DNA of 64,000 bases from Hyphomicrobiales bacterium (GTDB taxonomy: Bacteria; Pseudomonadota; Alphaproteobacteria; Rhizobiales; Beijerinckiaceae): positions 2,706,001-2,770,000 of the forward strand of contig CAKNFP010000001.1 in assembly GCA_930633525.1 (NCBI GenBank), written 5' to 3'. This document shows positions 29,589 to 39,597 of the stretch, one piece after another. Below the pieces are notes generated by a model. The model had not been told where the DNA came from. It did no database searches and saw only the letters and a program-made list of their open reading frames with translations. The position numbers and the translations under genes were made by a program. Positions within the stretch are counted from its first letter, which is position 1, and each line of letters starts with the position of its first letter.

Positions 29589-29821
29589 GGTGGGCTCCCT
29601 CGCTGGCTGACCGGGGCACTTGGCTGGGCCCTTCGTACGCTGATGGCGGAGTCGGCGCGGCCTGACGTGCACCGCCCCTGCAAGTGGCCCCAGAAGGACC
29701 ATATGCAGTCTAGAATCATAAAAATGTAGGTCAAGGGCACTTCTTGCAAAGGCAATCACATGATTGCGCCCGAAAAGGCGTCGTTTTGGGCGATTTCCCT
29801 CGGCTGCCGGAATGGCTACGA

Positions 29822-31021
29822 CTAAGGTCGTAGGTGCGATCGCGTCACGATGGCATCGAGTTTTGCAAAGAAAGCGGCGCAATCGATGCTGAAGCTCTGC
29901 ATCGCACCTTCGGCGGAAGCCAGAAAGAAATCATAGCCCAGATCGTGCTCGGCCGCCCAATGCAGGCCGGTGGTCTTGCGGAACGTCGCTGGGAAGATCT
30001 CGACGAGATGGGCGCCCGGCTGCATCCAGGCCACGTTGGCCAGGCCCGCCCCATGCACACCGACCAGCACCGAGGCCTGCGTGAACGTGGCTATCTGCTG
30101 CGGGTGGTTGCCCCACCCCGCCTCGAACACCGAAAATCCCCGGGCGACCAGCCCGTGGCGAAGCTCGTCTTCGTTAAGCAGGCGTCGCAACCGCGACTGG
30201 CCGCGCGAGAAATACACGAGCGGCGATGCCGGAACCGAAACCGGCCCATAGGCGGCCTCGAAGATGGAGCGGAGATAGGGCAGCGATTCGTGCAGCCCGT
30301 AGGCGCGCTCGACATTGCGGCATAACGAACGCGTGAGAAGGAGCTCGGGTACCACCGCATGCTCGAAGGGTGTGAGCTCCATCACCTCGACGGTATGGCC
30401 GAGCTTCCTGAGACCGCTCACGAAAGCATTGATGAGCGGAATGCGATGGGCCTTCGTGATAATGGTGAGTTTCCGTCCCTCACCCGCCCCGAGCCGCAAT
30501 GCGTGAGCGATCGGCATCAGCACGTCGAGCAACAGATGCCCATAGTGCGGATACGGGGGCAACACGATCCCCAGCCCATCGACAACGCGGCGCTTGAGAA
30601 GGATGGGGGCAGGATAGGCGAAGTTCCAGTTGGCGAGCCGGCTCTCATCCAGCGCGAGCTGCGCAAGGCTCTCGGCATCCACCGGTGTCAAGGTGTGGCC
30701 GGGAACGATCGCGTCCTGCAGAATGCCGACGAAGCGGCGGATGATCGTCTCATCAGCCTCCGAAAAGCTCGGGAGTTTCACATCCCAGTTGTCGATCGCC
30801 AGCTCCGGCAGAACATCCACATAGGGCGCAGATGCCAGCCGCATCCTGTAGCGGTCATTCTGGAAGACGTGGACGAAGCGGTCGGGATAGGGCCGGATAT
30901 CCGGGAAGAAGCCGAGATGCAGAGGCGAGCGGCCGCTGAGCCGCGACAAACGCTCGAACAGCGCGAAAGCCTTGGGCTTCAAATCCATCGCGAGGGCGAG
31001 GCGGGAACGGCGACGCCCCAT
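29822..31021 (-). CDS. GT61-family (DUF563) glycosyltransferase
   Basis: A 399-residue protein of the glycosyltransferase 61 family, often annotated as capsular polysaccharide biosynthesis protein. The signature is near residue 330: [17 protein letters not shown] followed by [25 protein letters not shown] near residue 165 is also typical. An AGGAG ribosome site precedes the start. It is divergent from the O-antigen ligase gene, and together they look like a small polysaccharide module between coxS and coxG. Confidence 0.85.
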   Translation of the reverse strand: MGRRRSRLALAMDLKPKAFALFERLSRLSGRSPLHLGFFPDIRPYPDRFVHVFQNDRYRMRLASAPYVDVLPELAIDNWDVKLPSFSEADETIIRRFVGILQDAIVPGHTLTPVDAESLAQLALDESRLANWNFAYPAPILLKRRVVDGLGIVLPPYPHYGHLLLDVLMPIAHALRLGAGEGRKLTIITKAHRIPLINAFVSGLRKLGHTVEVMELTPFEHAVVPELLLTRSLCRNVERAYGLHESLPYLRSIFEAAYGPVSVPASPLVYFSRGQSRLRRLLNEDELRHGLVARGFSVFEAGWGNHPQQIATFTQASVLVGVHGAGLANVAWMQPGAHLVEIFPATFRKTTGLHWAAEHDLGYDFFLASAEGAMQSFSIDCAAFFAKLDAIVTRSHLRP

Positions 31022-31247
31022 CGAGCAGGCTCCTGATCTTTATTCCTGACGCGATACTGCCGCTGCCGGCGCGCGCGGGCGTCCTTATAGGAAAGCGCGA
31101 GACAACCAGCAAGGCGTGGCGTGCAGCCCCCCGCGCACGAGCGCTTGATGCCACGTTGACCGCAGCCCTTTGCATTGCCATAGCTGCCTGCGTTTGAACG
31201 ATGGGTTGACCGTTGTCCCGTCGCATTGTGACGAACCCGAGGAGTCC

Positions 31248-32543
31248 ATGTCCGCACCATCGGCCGCCGAATGGCTCACCAAGGCTCAATGGCTCACCCG
31301 GAGCGATGCCTTCAGTCGCGATCGCTTCGCCTCGACCCTAGTCTATGCGACCATCGTCGCCATTACGCTCATACCGCTCCACATCTTCTGGCTTGCGGTC
31401 TTCGTCGGGCTGATCGCGGCGGGAATCGTGATCCTCGCCACAGACAGCGCCATGCGGAGTATGGTCCTTACCGATCCGCGGCCGAGGCTCGCGGCCCTTC
31501 TGATCCTCGGCATCGTCGCCTGGGAAGTGGTGGGCGTGCTGTTCAGGGGCGCCGGCTCGGCCGGCAAAGCCTGGCAGGCAGCCGGCAACGCGCTTGCCAT
31601 TCTCACATTCGGGGTGGTGGTGTTGACGGCGCTCAGCCGCGACCGCGATTTTTGCCGGCGCCTCCTCCTCGTCTCAGCCTTCGTGCTGGCCGCAGCGACC
31701 ATCATCGCAATTCTGGGCCAGGTGGTGATCGGATGGCCGACTTTCGTGCGCCTGCATCTCTATGGCCGGGCAAATGGCGCAATCTTCAGTGCCGGCGCCC
31801 TGATCTTCGGTGTGGCGACCGCCCTCACGGCAGCTTTCGCCGAGCGGGGGCACCTGCGCATGGCCTTGCTCGCGGCGGCAGCCATCAACGCGGTGGGCTT
31901 CATGCTCACTTTCAGCCGGGGGCCGATTGTCGCTGCATTTCTGGCGGCCATGGTTCTCGCCATCGCCGTTCGCCTGCCGGCCAACCGCAAGGGCCGGATC
32001 GTTGCGGCCATCGCCATCTTCGCGGCGGTCGCGGCTCCTGCCCTCCTCGTGCTCAACGAGACAGCGCTCCAAGATCTCGCCTGCAGCCAGGGAGGCGACA
32101 TCTGCCGGAAATCCTATCGCATGGATATCTGGAGCCTCGCGGCCCAGTCGATCGCCGCGCATCCGTGGCTCGGCGCAGGCCCCACGGCTGAGATCGAAAA
32201 CCCCTTCGGCCGCCATCCCCATAGCGGCTATCTCGGGCCGGCCTTCTATTTCGGCATTCCGGCGGCGCTGGCGTTCTTCGCGATGATCATCAATTCCCTG
32301 GCCGCCACCCTGACGGATATCGGAGCGACCCGCAGCAACGGCCGGCAATCATCGCCGGCCGGGCGCCTTGCGCGCCTCAGCCTCTTCCTGCTCGTCTTCT
32401 CGCTGGTCTATATGGTGACCGACCTGTCGGATGCGTTCACCTTCGTGAATGCCCATTTCTTGTTCTTCTGGCTGCCAGCCTTCCTCACGCTCTCGCCGAC
32501 CCTTCGGGGCGCCGGCGAGGGCCGTGTGGCGGAGGGAGGCTAG
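31248..32543 (+). CDS. O-antigen ligase family polysaccharide membrane protein
   Basis: A 431-residue integral membrane protein with about ten hydrophobic segments of the Wzy/WaaL family. The large extracytoplasmic loop (roughly residues 285-345) contains PWLGAGPTAEIENPFGRHPHSG, whose GxGP and H-x-H/Y pattern is the hallmark of O-antigen ligase-type proteins. It could ligate or polymerise surface glycans. ATG 31248 has GAGG at a good distance. An upstream in-frame start at 31170 is less likely. Confidence 0.85.
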   Translation: MSAPSAAEWLTKAQWLTRSDAFSRDRFASTLVYATIVAITLIPLHIFWLAVFVGLIAAGIVILATDSAMRSMVLTDPRPRLAALLILGIVAWEVVGVLFRGAGSAGKAWQAAGNALAILTFGVVVLTALSRDRDFCRRLLLVSAFVLAAATIIAILGQVVIGWPTFVRLHLYGRANGAIFSAGALIFGVATALTAAFAERGHLRMALLAAAAINAVGFMLTFSRGPIVAAFLAAMVLAIAVRLPANRKGRIVAAIAIFAAVAAPALLVLNETALQDLACSQGGDICRKSYRMDIWSLAAQSIAAHPWLGAGPTAEIENPFGRHPHSGYLGPAFYFGIPAALAFFAMIINSLAATLTDIGATRSNGRQSSPAGRLARLSLFLLVFSLVYMVTDLSDAFTFVNAHFLFFWLPAFLTLSPTLRGAGEGRVAEGG

Positions 32544-33004
32544 CCAATCGTGGCCTCAGCCTGCTCGGGCGCCACGATCGCCGCGAAACTGGCAAAAAAA
32601 TCATCGGCATATTTCTTGGCAACGCCGTTGATCAGCCGCCCGCCAAGCTGGGCGATCTTGCCGCCGACGGCCGCCTCCACATCGTAGGAGAGCTTGGTGC
32701 CCTCCGGCACGGGCGCGAGCCCGACTTTGGCGTTTCCCTTGGCGAAACCAGCCACGCCGCCCTCGCCTTCACCGACAATGGTGTAGCCATTTGGCGGATC
32801 GAGATCGGTCAAGGTGACCTTGCCCTTGAACGTCGCTTTGACAGGGCCGAGCTTGACCTTCACGACGGCGCGAAAGCCCCCCTCGTCTGTCCGCTCCAGC
32901 TCTTCGCAGCCAGCGATGCAAGCCTTCAGCACTTCGGGATCATTGAGCTTCTCCCATACGGCTTGCGGTTCAGCCGCGAGAATAAACTCACCCGTCATCG
33001 TCAT
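32540..33004 (-). CDS. coxG: CoxG-like SRPBCC protein
   Basis: A 154-residue CO dehydrogenase subunit G family protein with the SRPBCC/START fold. Characteristic parts are PQAVWEKLNDPEVLKACIAGCEEL, KVKLGPVKATFKGKVTL and the Gly-rich GGKIAQLGGRLINGVAKKYADDFF. CoxG is proposed to help anchor or recruit the enzyme to the membrane, although its biochemistry is uncertain. It is separated from coxSLM by the polysaccharide pair. Its stop overlaps the convergent O-antigen ligase stop. The frame is open a further 59 codons upstream through the tandem repeats. Confidence 0.88.
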   Translation of the reverse strand: MTMTGEFILAAEPQAVWEKLNDPEVLKACIAGCEELERTDEGGFRAVVKVKLGPVKATFKGKVTLTDLDPPNGYTIVGEGEGGVAGFAKGNAKVGLAPVPEGTKLSYDVEAAVGGKIAQLGGRLINGVAKKYADDFFASFAAIVAPEQAEATIG

Positions 33005-33331
33005 TGCCACGGCGCAACCTCCTTCATCACTCTCTCGGGCCGGGAACACTTGGCCAGAAACTCCCGGTTGGCCAAGGACTCCTAGTTGGCCAAGGACTCC
33101 TGGCATCAACATTCTGGAACCAAGAGTTCTCGATGCCCAGTCTTTTCCGCGCACCACTACACCGGCGCAACGCTTCGTCAAAACCCTGCACGAGGGTTCC
33201 TCGTGAAAACGTGGCGAAAATCACGTCTATCCTAAAGCAGGTGACGGGCGAGAGAAAATCGCCATTCGGCGATCGCGTGCGAGACTGGCGATTGCGACGG
33301 GAAATAGTCCGTGATGGTCCGTTCTGGGTTA
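33005..33331. other. Leader of coxG and intergenic space before the GntR gene
   Basis: No gene was recognised. The stretch contains the 18-bp tandem repeats just upstream of coxG and is otherwise featureless. It must hold the coxG promoter and the end of the GntR transcript. Confidence 0.5.
33050..33103. repeat. Three 18-bp tandem repeats upstream of coxG
   Basis: Three head-to-tail 18-bp units start at 33050, 33068 and 33086. The second and third (TTGGCCAAGGACTCCTAG and TTGGCCAAGGACTCCTGG) differ at one position. The first is more diverged. On the minus strand they stay in frame with coxG and would encode hexapeptides of the form GVLGQx. They begin about 45 bp before the coxG start. Confidence 0.85.
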
Positions 33332-34045
33332 TTACATGCCGACGACCGTCCGCTTGATGCCGCCACGCAGATAGTCCATCAGGGCTTCGGACGCTCCCTC
33401 GGCCGCCGCGCTCTCGCCGGCTACCACATGCTCGATCATGGCACGATGGAGACGCGCGGGCTCAGCCAGATCATCATTCCGCAGAAAGTAATAGCGCGCA
33501 CGCCGCGCCATGGCTTCCAGCGGTGCGAGGGCCCTGACCAGGAAGGGATTCGAAGCGATCTCGCCGAGGCGGCGGTAGACGGACCGGTCGAGCTCGACAA
33601 ACCTTTCCTGATCGCCGGCCTCAGCGGCGGCGGCCAGTTGCTCCGCGAGCGCGGCGAGCTCCAACCGGGCCTGCGGGCTGACCCGCCGGGCGGCTCCTCC
33701 CGCCAAAAGGCGTTCGAGCACCGTCCGGACCTCCAGAGCCATCAGGACATCGAGCGGGTTGACGACGGATACCGCGATGCCCTTGCGCGGGAAAACGACC
33801 ACAAGGCCATCGTTGACAAGACGCTGCAACGCCTCGCGAACCGGCGTGCGGCCAATATCGAGGCGCGACGCGAGCTCCTGCTCGGTCAGACGCATGCCCG
33901 GGGGAAGCGCCAGGCTGATGATCTGATCCTCAATGAGGCGGTAAGCGCGTTCAGCCAAGGTCTCGTCTGGCACAGACGTGCCTGTTTCCGCAGCCATTGT
34001 ATTGGATTTATCATCCTGGCCGGGATTCGTCGGATCTATGGACAT
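33332..34045 (-). CDS. GntR family (FCD/FadR-type) regulator
   Basis: A 237-residue regulator with an N-terminal winged helix (LAERAYRLIEDQIISLALPPG, then LDIGRTPVREALQRLVNDG) and an all-helical FCD ligand domain. The FCD metal-ligand His residues are only partly visible (LHRAMIEHV). It lies divergent from the liv transporter operon across about 1 kb, so control of those genes is possible but not shown. An open frame continues 31 codons further upstream. ATG 34045 or the internal one 16 codons later are plausible starts. Confidence 0.85.
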   Translation of the reverse strand: MSIDPTNPGQDDKSNTMAAETGTSVPDETLAERAYRLIEDQIISLALPPGMRLTEQELASRLDIGRTPVREALQRLVNDGLVVVFPRKGIAVSVVNPLDVLMALEVRTVLERLLAGGAARRVSPQARLELAALAEQLAAAAEAGDQERFVELDRSVYRRLGEIASNPFLVRALAPLEAMARRARYYFLRNDDLAEPARLHRAMIEHVVAGESAAAEGASEALMDYLRGGIKRTVVGM

Positions 34046-35068
34046 AACAATCGACCTGCGTTTGCAAAGGCAGCCGGCCAGACGGGCATCCAACAGGAGG
34101 CCCCCGGACCGATGCTCGAAATACATAAATAAAATCAATAACTAACGGCATCACTCGCTCTGCGGGAGGCAAAGCGACTACCGTTATGCGATCTCGCAAC
34201 TCATCTCGTGGATTGCGGTTGAGCCGAGCGCGACATCTGTCACTTCAATTTTCGCCTTATCGCATCGAGATCTCCTGTCGATGGCCTCGGGACTGGGCTC
34301 CTGGGCCACTTTCCAGGACAAGCGTCATGACCGATGCAGGGCCGGACCCATGGGCCGCAACTGCCGATCGCCGGGCGGCGACACCCACTCGCACCAAGGT
34401 GGTCAGCGCCGCTCGCGCGCCTTGCAGAACATCGGTGATGAGCACATCGCCCATCGATCAGTTCGGCTGTGGATATCATGACAGCGCTCCTGACCGAAAT
34501 GGCGGCCGCCACTTTGTTCATGGCAATTACGGCACAGGATAGCGTGCCACAGCGATTCCATTTCCGCTGATATCTCAAATTCTTGCCTAGACGCGCCCCG
34601 GCACGTCGCGCATTCGCCTCAAGCGCGTTACGCGCCCTTGCGACGGAAGACCTGCCGTCATCCCAGATCTATCAGTCGAGATGAAACCTGTGTATTTCCG
34701 GTGGATGACCGGGTGGCATCACCTGCATCACGAAATGCATCGAAATCCAACGCAAAAGCCGCCTTCTCCATCTATGAGGCTGCCTTGAGGCGACGATCTC
34801 GCCAGCGGCGGCGCCACGCGCGGCATCCTGCACCGCAGGCGTTCAACCAACGTCGAAGTTTCCGTGCCGACGGTTTCGCGGCATAGTTTTGACAAGGCGA
34901 TCAACGTAAGCGATTGTCATCGATACCAGAGGATACAAAATGCGAACACGTCAGCGTGATGGGAACCGTCTTTCGCCCGGCGTCATGTAAAGTATTGAAA
35001 TAATTTTCGGCATGATTGCCGCCTGACAGACATAAGCATCCCGACGCCACGGGGGGCAAAGGCGCGAT
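34046..35068. other. Gene-poor kilobase upstream of livH
   Basis: No intact gene was recognised in about 1 kb. An AT-rich patch around 34120-34145 may be the GntR promoter. One possible decayed coding stretch is at 34257-34521. The segment after about 34880 should carry the liv promoter, with AT-rich DNA around 34990-35010. The rest shows only short unconvincing frames. Confidence 0.5.
34257..34521 (-). pseudogene. Possible frameshifted remnant of a small gene
   Basis: On the minus strand one frame reads MNKVAAAISVRS, then VMISTAELIDG, and after a one-base shift near 34452 the next frame continues DVLITDVLQGARAALTTLV to a stop. Removing a single base would join them into a protein-like stretch of about 88 residues with ordinary composition. 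I do not recognise a family. It could equally be chance open reading in GC-rich DNA. Confidence 0.22.
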
Positions 35069-35986
35069 ATGGAAGTTTTTGTGCAGCAGCTCATCAACGG
35101 GCTGACGCTGGGCTCTATTTATGGGCTCATTGCCATCGGCTATACGATGGTTTTCGGCATCATCGGCATGGTCAACTTTGCCCATGGCGATGTCTTTATG
35201 CTTTCAGCTTTTATTGCATTGATCTTCTTCATCCTGCTGACGAGTTGGCTCGGCATCGGCTCCATCGCTCTGGCACTCCTGATCGTGCTGGTTCTGGCGA
35301 TGATCCTGACATCGTTGTGGGGATGGGCGGTCGAGCGCATAGCCTATCGTCCTTTACGCGGCTCGTTCCGGCTCGCCCCGCTGATTTCGGCGATCGGCGT
35401 GTCCATCTTTCTCTCGAACTTCGTGCAGGTCGTGCAAGGCGCGCGCAACAAGTCGATCCCGCCGATGGTCAATGGTGGCATCACCTTGTTCGAGGACAAC
35501 GGCTATGCTGTCACCCTCGCGTACAAACAGATGATCATCATGGTGGCGACGGCGGTTCTTCTGACGATATTCTGGTATGTCGTGCAGAAAACGTCGCTGG
35601 GCCGCGCACAACGCGCCTGCGAGCAGGACCGCAAGATGGCCGCGCTGCTCGGCATCAATGTCGACCGTACGATCTCCCTCACATTCGTGATGGGCGCGGC
35701 GCTCGCGGCCGTCGCCGGAACGATGTATCTCCTCTATTATGGTGTGGTGAGCTTCTCGGATGGCTTCGTCCCCGGCGTCAAGGCGTTCACGGCGGCTGTC
35801 CTCGGCGGCATCGGCTCGTTACCGGGCGCCGTCCTCGGCGGTCTGATCATCGGGCTCGTGGAAACCTTGTGGTCCGCCTATTTCTCGATCGAATACAAGG
35901 ACGTCGCGGCGTTCTCCATCCTGGCAATCGTTCTCATCTTCATGCCGTCCGGCATTCTCGGGCGACCGGAAGTTGAGAAGGTCTGA
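35069..35986 (+). CDS. livH: Branched-chain amino acid ABC permease LivH
   Basis: A 305-residue inner-membrane permease with about eight helices. The family opening QQLINGLTLGSIYGLIAIGYTMVFGIIGMVNFAHGD is unmistakable. The C-terminal part has the coupling region GLVETLWSAYFSIEYKD. First gene of a liv operon, livH-M-G-F, that imports leucine, isoleucine, valine or related amino acids. A GGGGGGCAAAGG ribosome site lies upstream. The operon could be controlled by the divergent GntR regulator. Confidence 0.95.
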   Translation: MEVFVQQLINGLTLGSIYGLIAIGYTMVFGIIGMVNFAHGDVFMLSAFIALIFFILLTSWLGIGSIALALLIVLVLAMILTSLWGWAVERIAYRPLRGSFRLAPLISAIGVSIFLSNFVQVVQGARNKSIPPMVNGGITLFEDNGYAVTLAYKQMIIMVATAVLLTIFWYVVQKTSLGRAQRACEQDRKMAALLGINVDRTISLTFVMGAALAAVAGTMYLLYYGVVSFSDGFVPGVKAFTAAVLGGIGSLPGAVLGGLIIGLVETLWSAYFSIEYKDVAAFSILAIVLIFMPSGILGRPEVEKV

Positions 35987-36007
35987 GATGCGCGAGGAGA
36001 GTATCGG

Positions 36008-37441
36008 ATGAACGCCCCCTCCGCTGCGCAGACGACGGGGTCTTCCCCGCCGTCTGCGGCCGGGCCAGCCTCCGGCGGCAGCGAATTCCTCCCCGCGGTC
36101 AAGAATGCTGCTCTTGCCGCCCTCGTGATGTTTGGCCTGTCGATCCCGATTATCGCCTTCCGCACCGAAAACAGCATGGCCAACGAGCTTATGCTGCTTC
36201 CGCGCTGGCGTGTGGTTGGCGTTCTCTGCCTCATCGTCTTTGCGGTGAGGCTGGCGCTCAATCTCGGCGGCATCCACATCGCTCGCAGACGCTCGGCGAA
36301 GCGTCGGGAAATCCTGGTCACCCGCGTCGAAGCCCCGGTGACGCTCGGCCAGAAGATCTTCTTCTACGCGGCCCCGGTGCTGCTCGGCGTCGCCATCGGT
36401 TATCCCCTGATTGCCTATCTCGCGACGGGCGGGCTCAACGAATCCCGCTACTGGGTCGACCTCGGCATCCTGGTTCTGACCTATGTGATGCTGGGCTGGG
36501 GCCTCAATATCGTGGTGGGGCTCGCAGGGCTTCTCGATCTCGGCTATGTCGCGTTCTACGCGGTCGGCGCCTATTCCTACGCGCTTCTGGCGACCACCTT
36601 CGGCCTGTCGTTCTGGATCTGCCTCCCGGTCGCCGGCATCCTCGCCGCCTTCTGGGGCATCCTGCTCGGCTTCCCGGTGCTGCGTCTCAGGGGCGACTAT
36701 CTCGCCATCGTGACGCTGGCTTTCGGCGAGATCATACGCCTCGTGCTGATCAACTGGGTGGATCTGACGAATGGCGGCGCCGGCATCGCCTCGATCCCGC
36801 GCGTCTCTTTCTTCGGCATTCCCTTCACGGCCGATGACACCGGCTTCGCGGCCACCTTCGGGCTTGAGTTCAGCACCATGCATCGCATGGTCTTTCTCTA
36901 CTATCTCATCCTCGTGCTCGCGCTGGTCACCAATATCGTCACCATGCGCCTGCGGCGCCTTCCGGTGGGGCGCGCCTGGGAGGCGTTGCGGGAAGACGAG
37001 ATCGCCTGCCGCTCACTGGGCATCAACACGACCAATACCAAGCTCACCGCCTTTGCCATCGGCGCCATGTTCGGGGGATTCGCCGGAGCATTCTTCGCGG
37101 TGCGCCAGGGGTTCATTTCACCGGAGAGTTTCAACTTCCTGGAATCGGCGATCATCCTGTCGATCGTGGTGCTCGGCGGCATGGGCAGCCAGATCGGCGT
37201 CGCCATCGCCGCGACAGCCATGGTCGCCGGGCCGGAAATGCTGCGGAACCTCGGCTTCCTGCGCGCCATATTCGGCGACGGCTTTGATCCCAATGAATAC
37301 CGCCTGCTTCTGTTTGGCGCAGCCATGGTGGCGATGATGGTATGGAGACCGCGCGGACTCGTTTCCCATCGCGATCCCTCGATTGTCCTCGGAGAGCGCA
37401 AGGCCATTTCCGGCGCGTTGGTGAAGGAGGGCCACGGATGA
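36008..37441 (+). CDS. livM: Branched-chain amino acid ABC permease LivM
   Basis: A 477-residue permease, the partner of LivH. An N-terminal extension of about 130 residues with two or three extra hydrophobic segments precedes the conserved core (WGLNIVVGLAGLLDLGYVAFYAVGAYSYALL). The EAA-like loop GRAWEALREDEIACRSLGINTT follows. The long N terminus is usual in Rhizobiales LivM. The stop overlaps the livG start by 4 bp. Confidence 0.95.
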   Translation: MNAPSAAQTTGSSPPSAAGPASGGSEFLPAVKNAALAALVMFGLSIPIIAFRTENSMANELMLLPRWRVVGVLCLIVFAVRLALNLGGIHIARRRSAKRREILVTRVEAPVTLGQKIFFYAAPVLLGVAIGYPLIAYLATGGLNESRYWVDLGILVLTYVMLGWGLNIVVGLAGLLDLGYVAFYAVGAYSYALLATTFGLSFWICLPVAGILAAFWGILLGFPVLRLRGDYLAIVTLAFGEIIRLVLINWVDLTNGGAGIASIPRVSFFGIPFTADDTGFAATFGLEFSTMHRMVFLYYLILVLALVTNIVTMRLRRLPVGRAWEALREDEIACRSLGINTTNTKLTAFAIGAMFGGFAGAFFAVRQGFISPESFNFLESAIILSIVVLGGMGSQIGVAIAATAMVAGPEMLRNLGFLRAIFGDGFDPNEYRLLLFGAAMVAMMVWRPRGLVSHRDPSIVLGERKAISGALVKEGHG

Positions 37442-38297
37442 TGGCGCCTTCCATACCCGCGCCCACCGACGCCGACACCATCCTGGCCGTCGATCATTTG
37501 ACCATGCGGTTTGGTGGCCTGATCGCGATCAACGACCTCTCCTTCAAGGTGGGGCGCGGCGAGATCACCGCCCTGATCGGGCCGAATGGCGCTGGCAAGA
37601 CCACAGTCTTCAACTGCATTACCGGCTTCTACAAGCCGACCGAGGGGATGATCACTCTCACGCATACGGACGGCTCGCAGTATCTCCTGGAACGTCTCCC
37701 GGGTCATAACGTCTCCTGGAAGGCCAAGGTCGCCCGCACGTTCCAGAATATTCGCCTGTTCTCGGGCATGACGATCCTGGAGAACCTGCTCGTCGCCCAA
37801 CACAATTCGCTGATGATCGCCTCAGGCTTCACCGTCGGCGGGCTCATAGGCCTGCCCAATTTCCGAAGCGCTGAAAACCAGGCTGTCGACAAGGCGAAAT
37901 ACTGGCTTGAAAAAGTCGGGCTCACAGAGCGCGCCGATGATCCCGCCGGCGACCTGCCCTATGGCGCCCAGCGCCGGCTCGAAATCGCCCGCGCCATGTG
38001 CACCGAGCCCGTGCTGTTGTGTCTTGATGAGCCCGCCGCGGGGCTCAATCCGCGTGAAAGCCTGGAATTGAACGAGCTTCTCCTGTCCATCCGCAGCACG
38101 GACAACACCTCTTTGCTCCTGATTGAACATGATATGTCTGTCGTCATGCAGATTTCCGACCACGTCGTTGTGCTCGATTACGGCACCAAAATCGCCGACG
38201 ACCTGCCCGAGGCCGTGCGCAACGACCCGAAGGTCATCGCCGCCTATCTCGGCGTCGAGGATGACGACGTGGAAAAAATCGAGATGCAGGTGGGGCA

Positions 38298-38301
<4 letters not shown>
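37438..38301 (+). CDS. livG: Branched-chain amino acid ABC ATPase LivG
   Basis: A 287-residue ATPase. Walker A GPNGAGKTTVFN, signature LPYGAQRRLEIARA (the LivG form of the C-loop), Walker B LLCLDEPAAGLNP and H-loop LIEHDMSVVM are all intact. AAGGAGG is 7 bases before ATG 37438. The adjacent ATG at 37441 is an equal alternative. It overlaps livM and livF by 4 bp each. Confidence 0.95.
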
Positions 38302-39068
<767 letters not shown>

Positions 39069-39069
39069 T

Positions 39070-39444
39070 ATGCAAGGCATCCTCTATGAAGAACCATCAT
39101 TTGGGCTCTTCGTGCTCGTGACTTGCATCATGGGTGGCTGGGCTGCCTGGATGACAGGCCGCGCCGTCGCCAAGACTTGGGGAAGCGTCGCACAATGCGT
39201 GGTCTATCTGATGATCCTCGGCTTGGCCGTAAGGTTCATCCACTTCGCATTATTTCAAGGGACGCTTCTATCCATTCATTATTACATCGTTGACACGATC
39301 GTCGTCGGCCTTATCGGATTAGCTGGCTATCGATATACACGCGCCCGGCAGATGACGACGCAATATCGCTGGCTCTACGAGCGGACCGGCGCGTTCAGCT
39401 GGAAGAAGCGCGCCCAGAACGGCGTTGATCATAGCAGCGCTTAA
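39070..39444 (+). CDS. DUF6867-type small membrane protein of the liv operon
   Basis: A 124-residue protein with three predicted membrane helices (LFVLVTCIMGGWAAWMTG, VVYLMILGLAVRFIHFALF, IVDTIVVGLIGLAGYRY) and a basic tail RARQMTTQYRWLYERTG. It matches a family often found right after livF in Rhizobiales, and it starts one base after the livF stop. Its role in transport is unknown. It may be an accessory subunit. Confidence 0.8.
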   Translation: MQGILYEEPSFGLFVLVTCIMGGWAAWMTGRAVAKTWGSVAQCVVYLMILGLAVRFIHFALFQGTLLSIHYYIVDTIVVGLIGLAGYRYTRARQMTTQYRWLYERTGAFSWKKRAQNGVDHSSA

Positions 39445-39534
39445 GATTCGGAGGAAATACTGGCCGAAAGGTGAAGAACGGCCTGTCGGAATCCGGATGA
39501 CTTCGCGAAGAAAAGGCGCGACAGTCGTAATCAG

Positions 39535-39578
39535 GACGGGCTCAAGCCCGTCGTGCGAAGTCCCCAGGCTTCGGGGGA
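39535..39578 (+). promoter_or_regulatory. Two hairpins in the livK leader
   Basis: A 7-bp stem GACGGGC/GCCCGTC with a TCAA loop at 39535-39552 is followed by a CCCC/GGGG hairpin at about 39562-39577. Both lie between the membrane-protein gene and livK, 20 bp before its ribosome site. Such intercistronic hairpins often stabilise or segment the mRNA so that the binding protein is made in excess. Here that is inference. Confidence 0.4.
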
Positions 39579-39597
39579 AATCCAGAGGAGTTGCCGT

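Noticed and set aside
35819..36883. 354-codon minus-strand frame across livH/livM
   Set aside because: Extremely charged composition with repeated short acidic and basic runs, opposite a well-conserved LivM. Typical antisense artefact.
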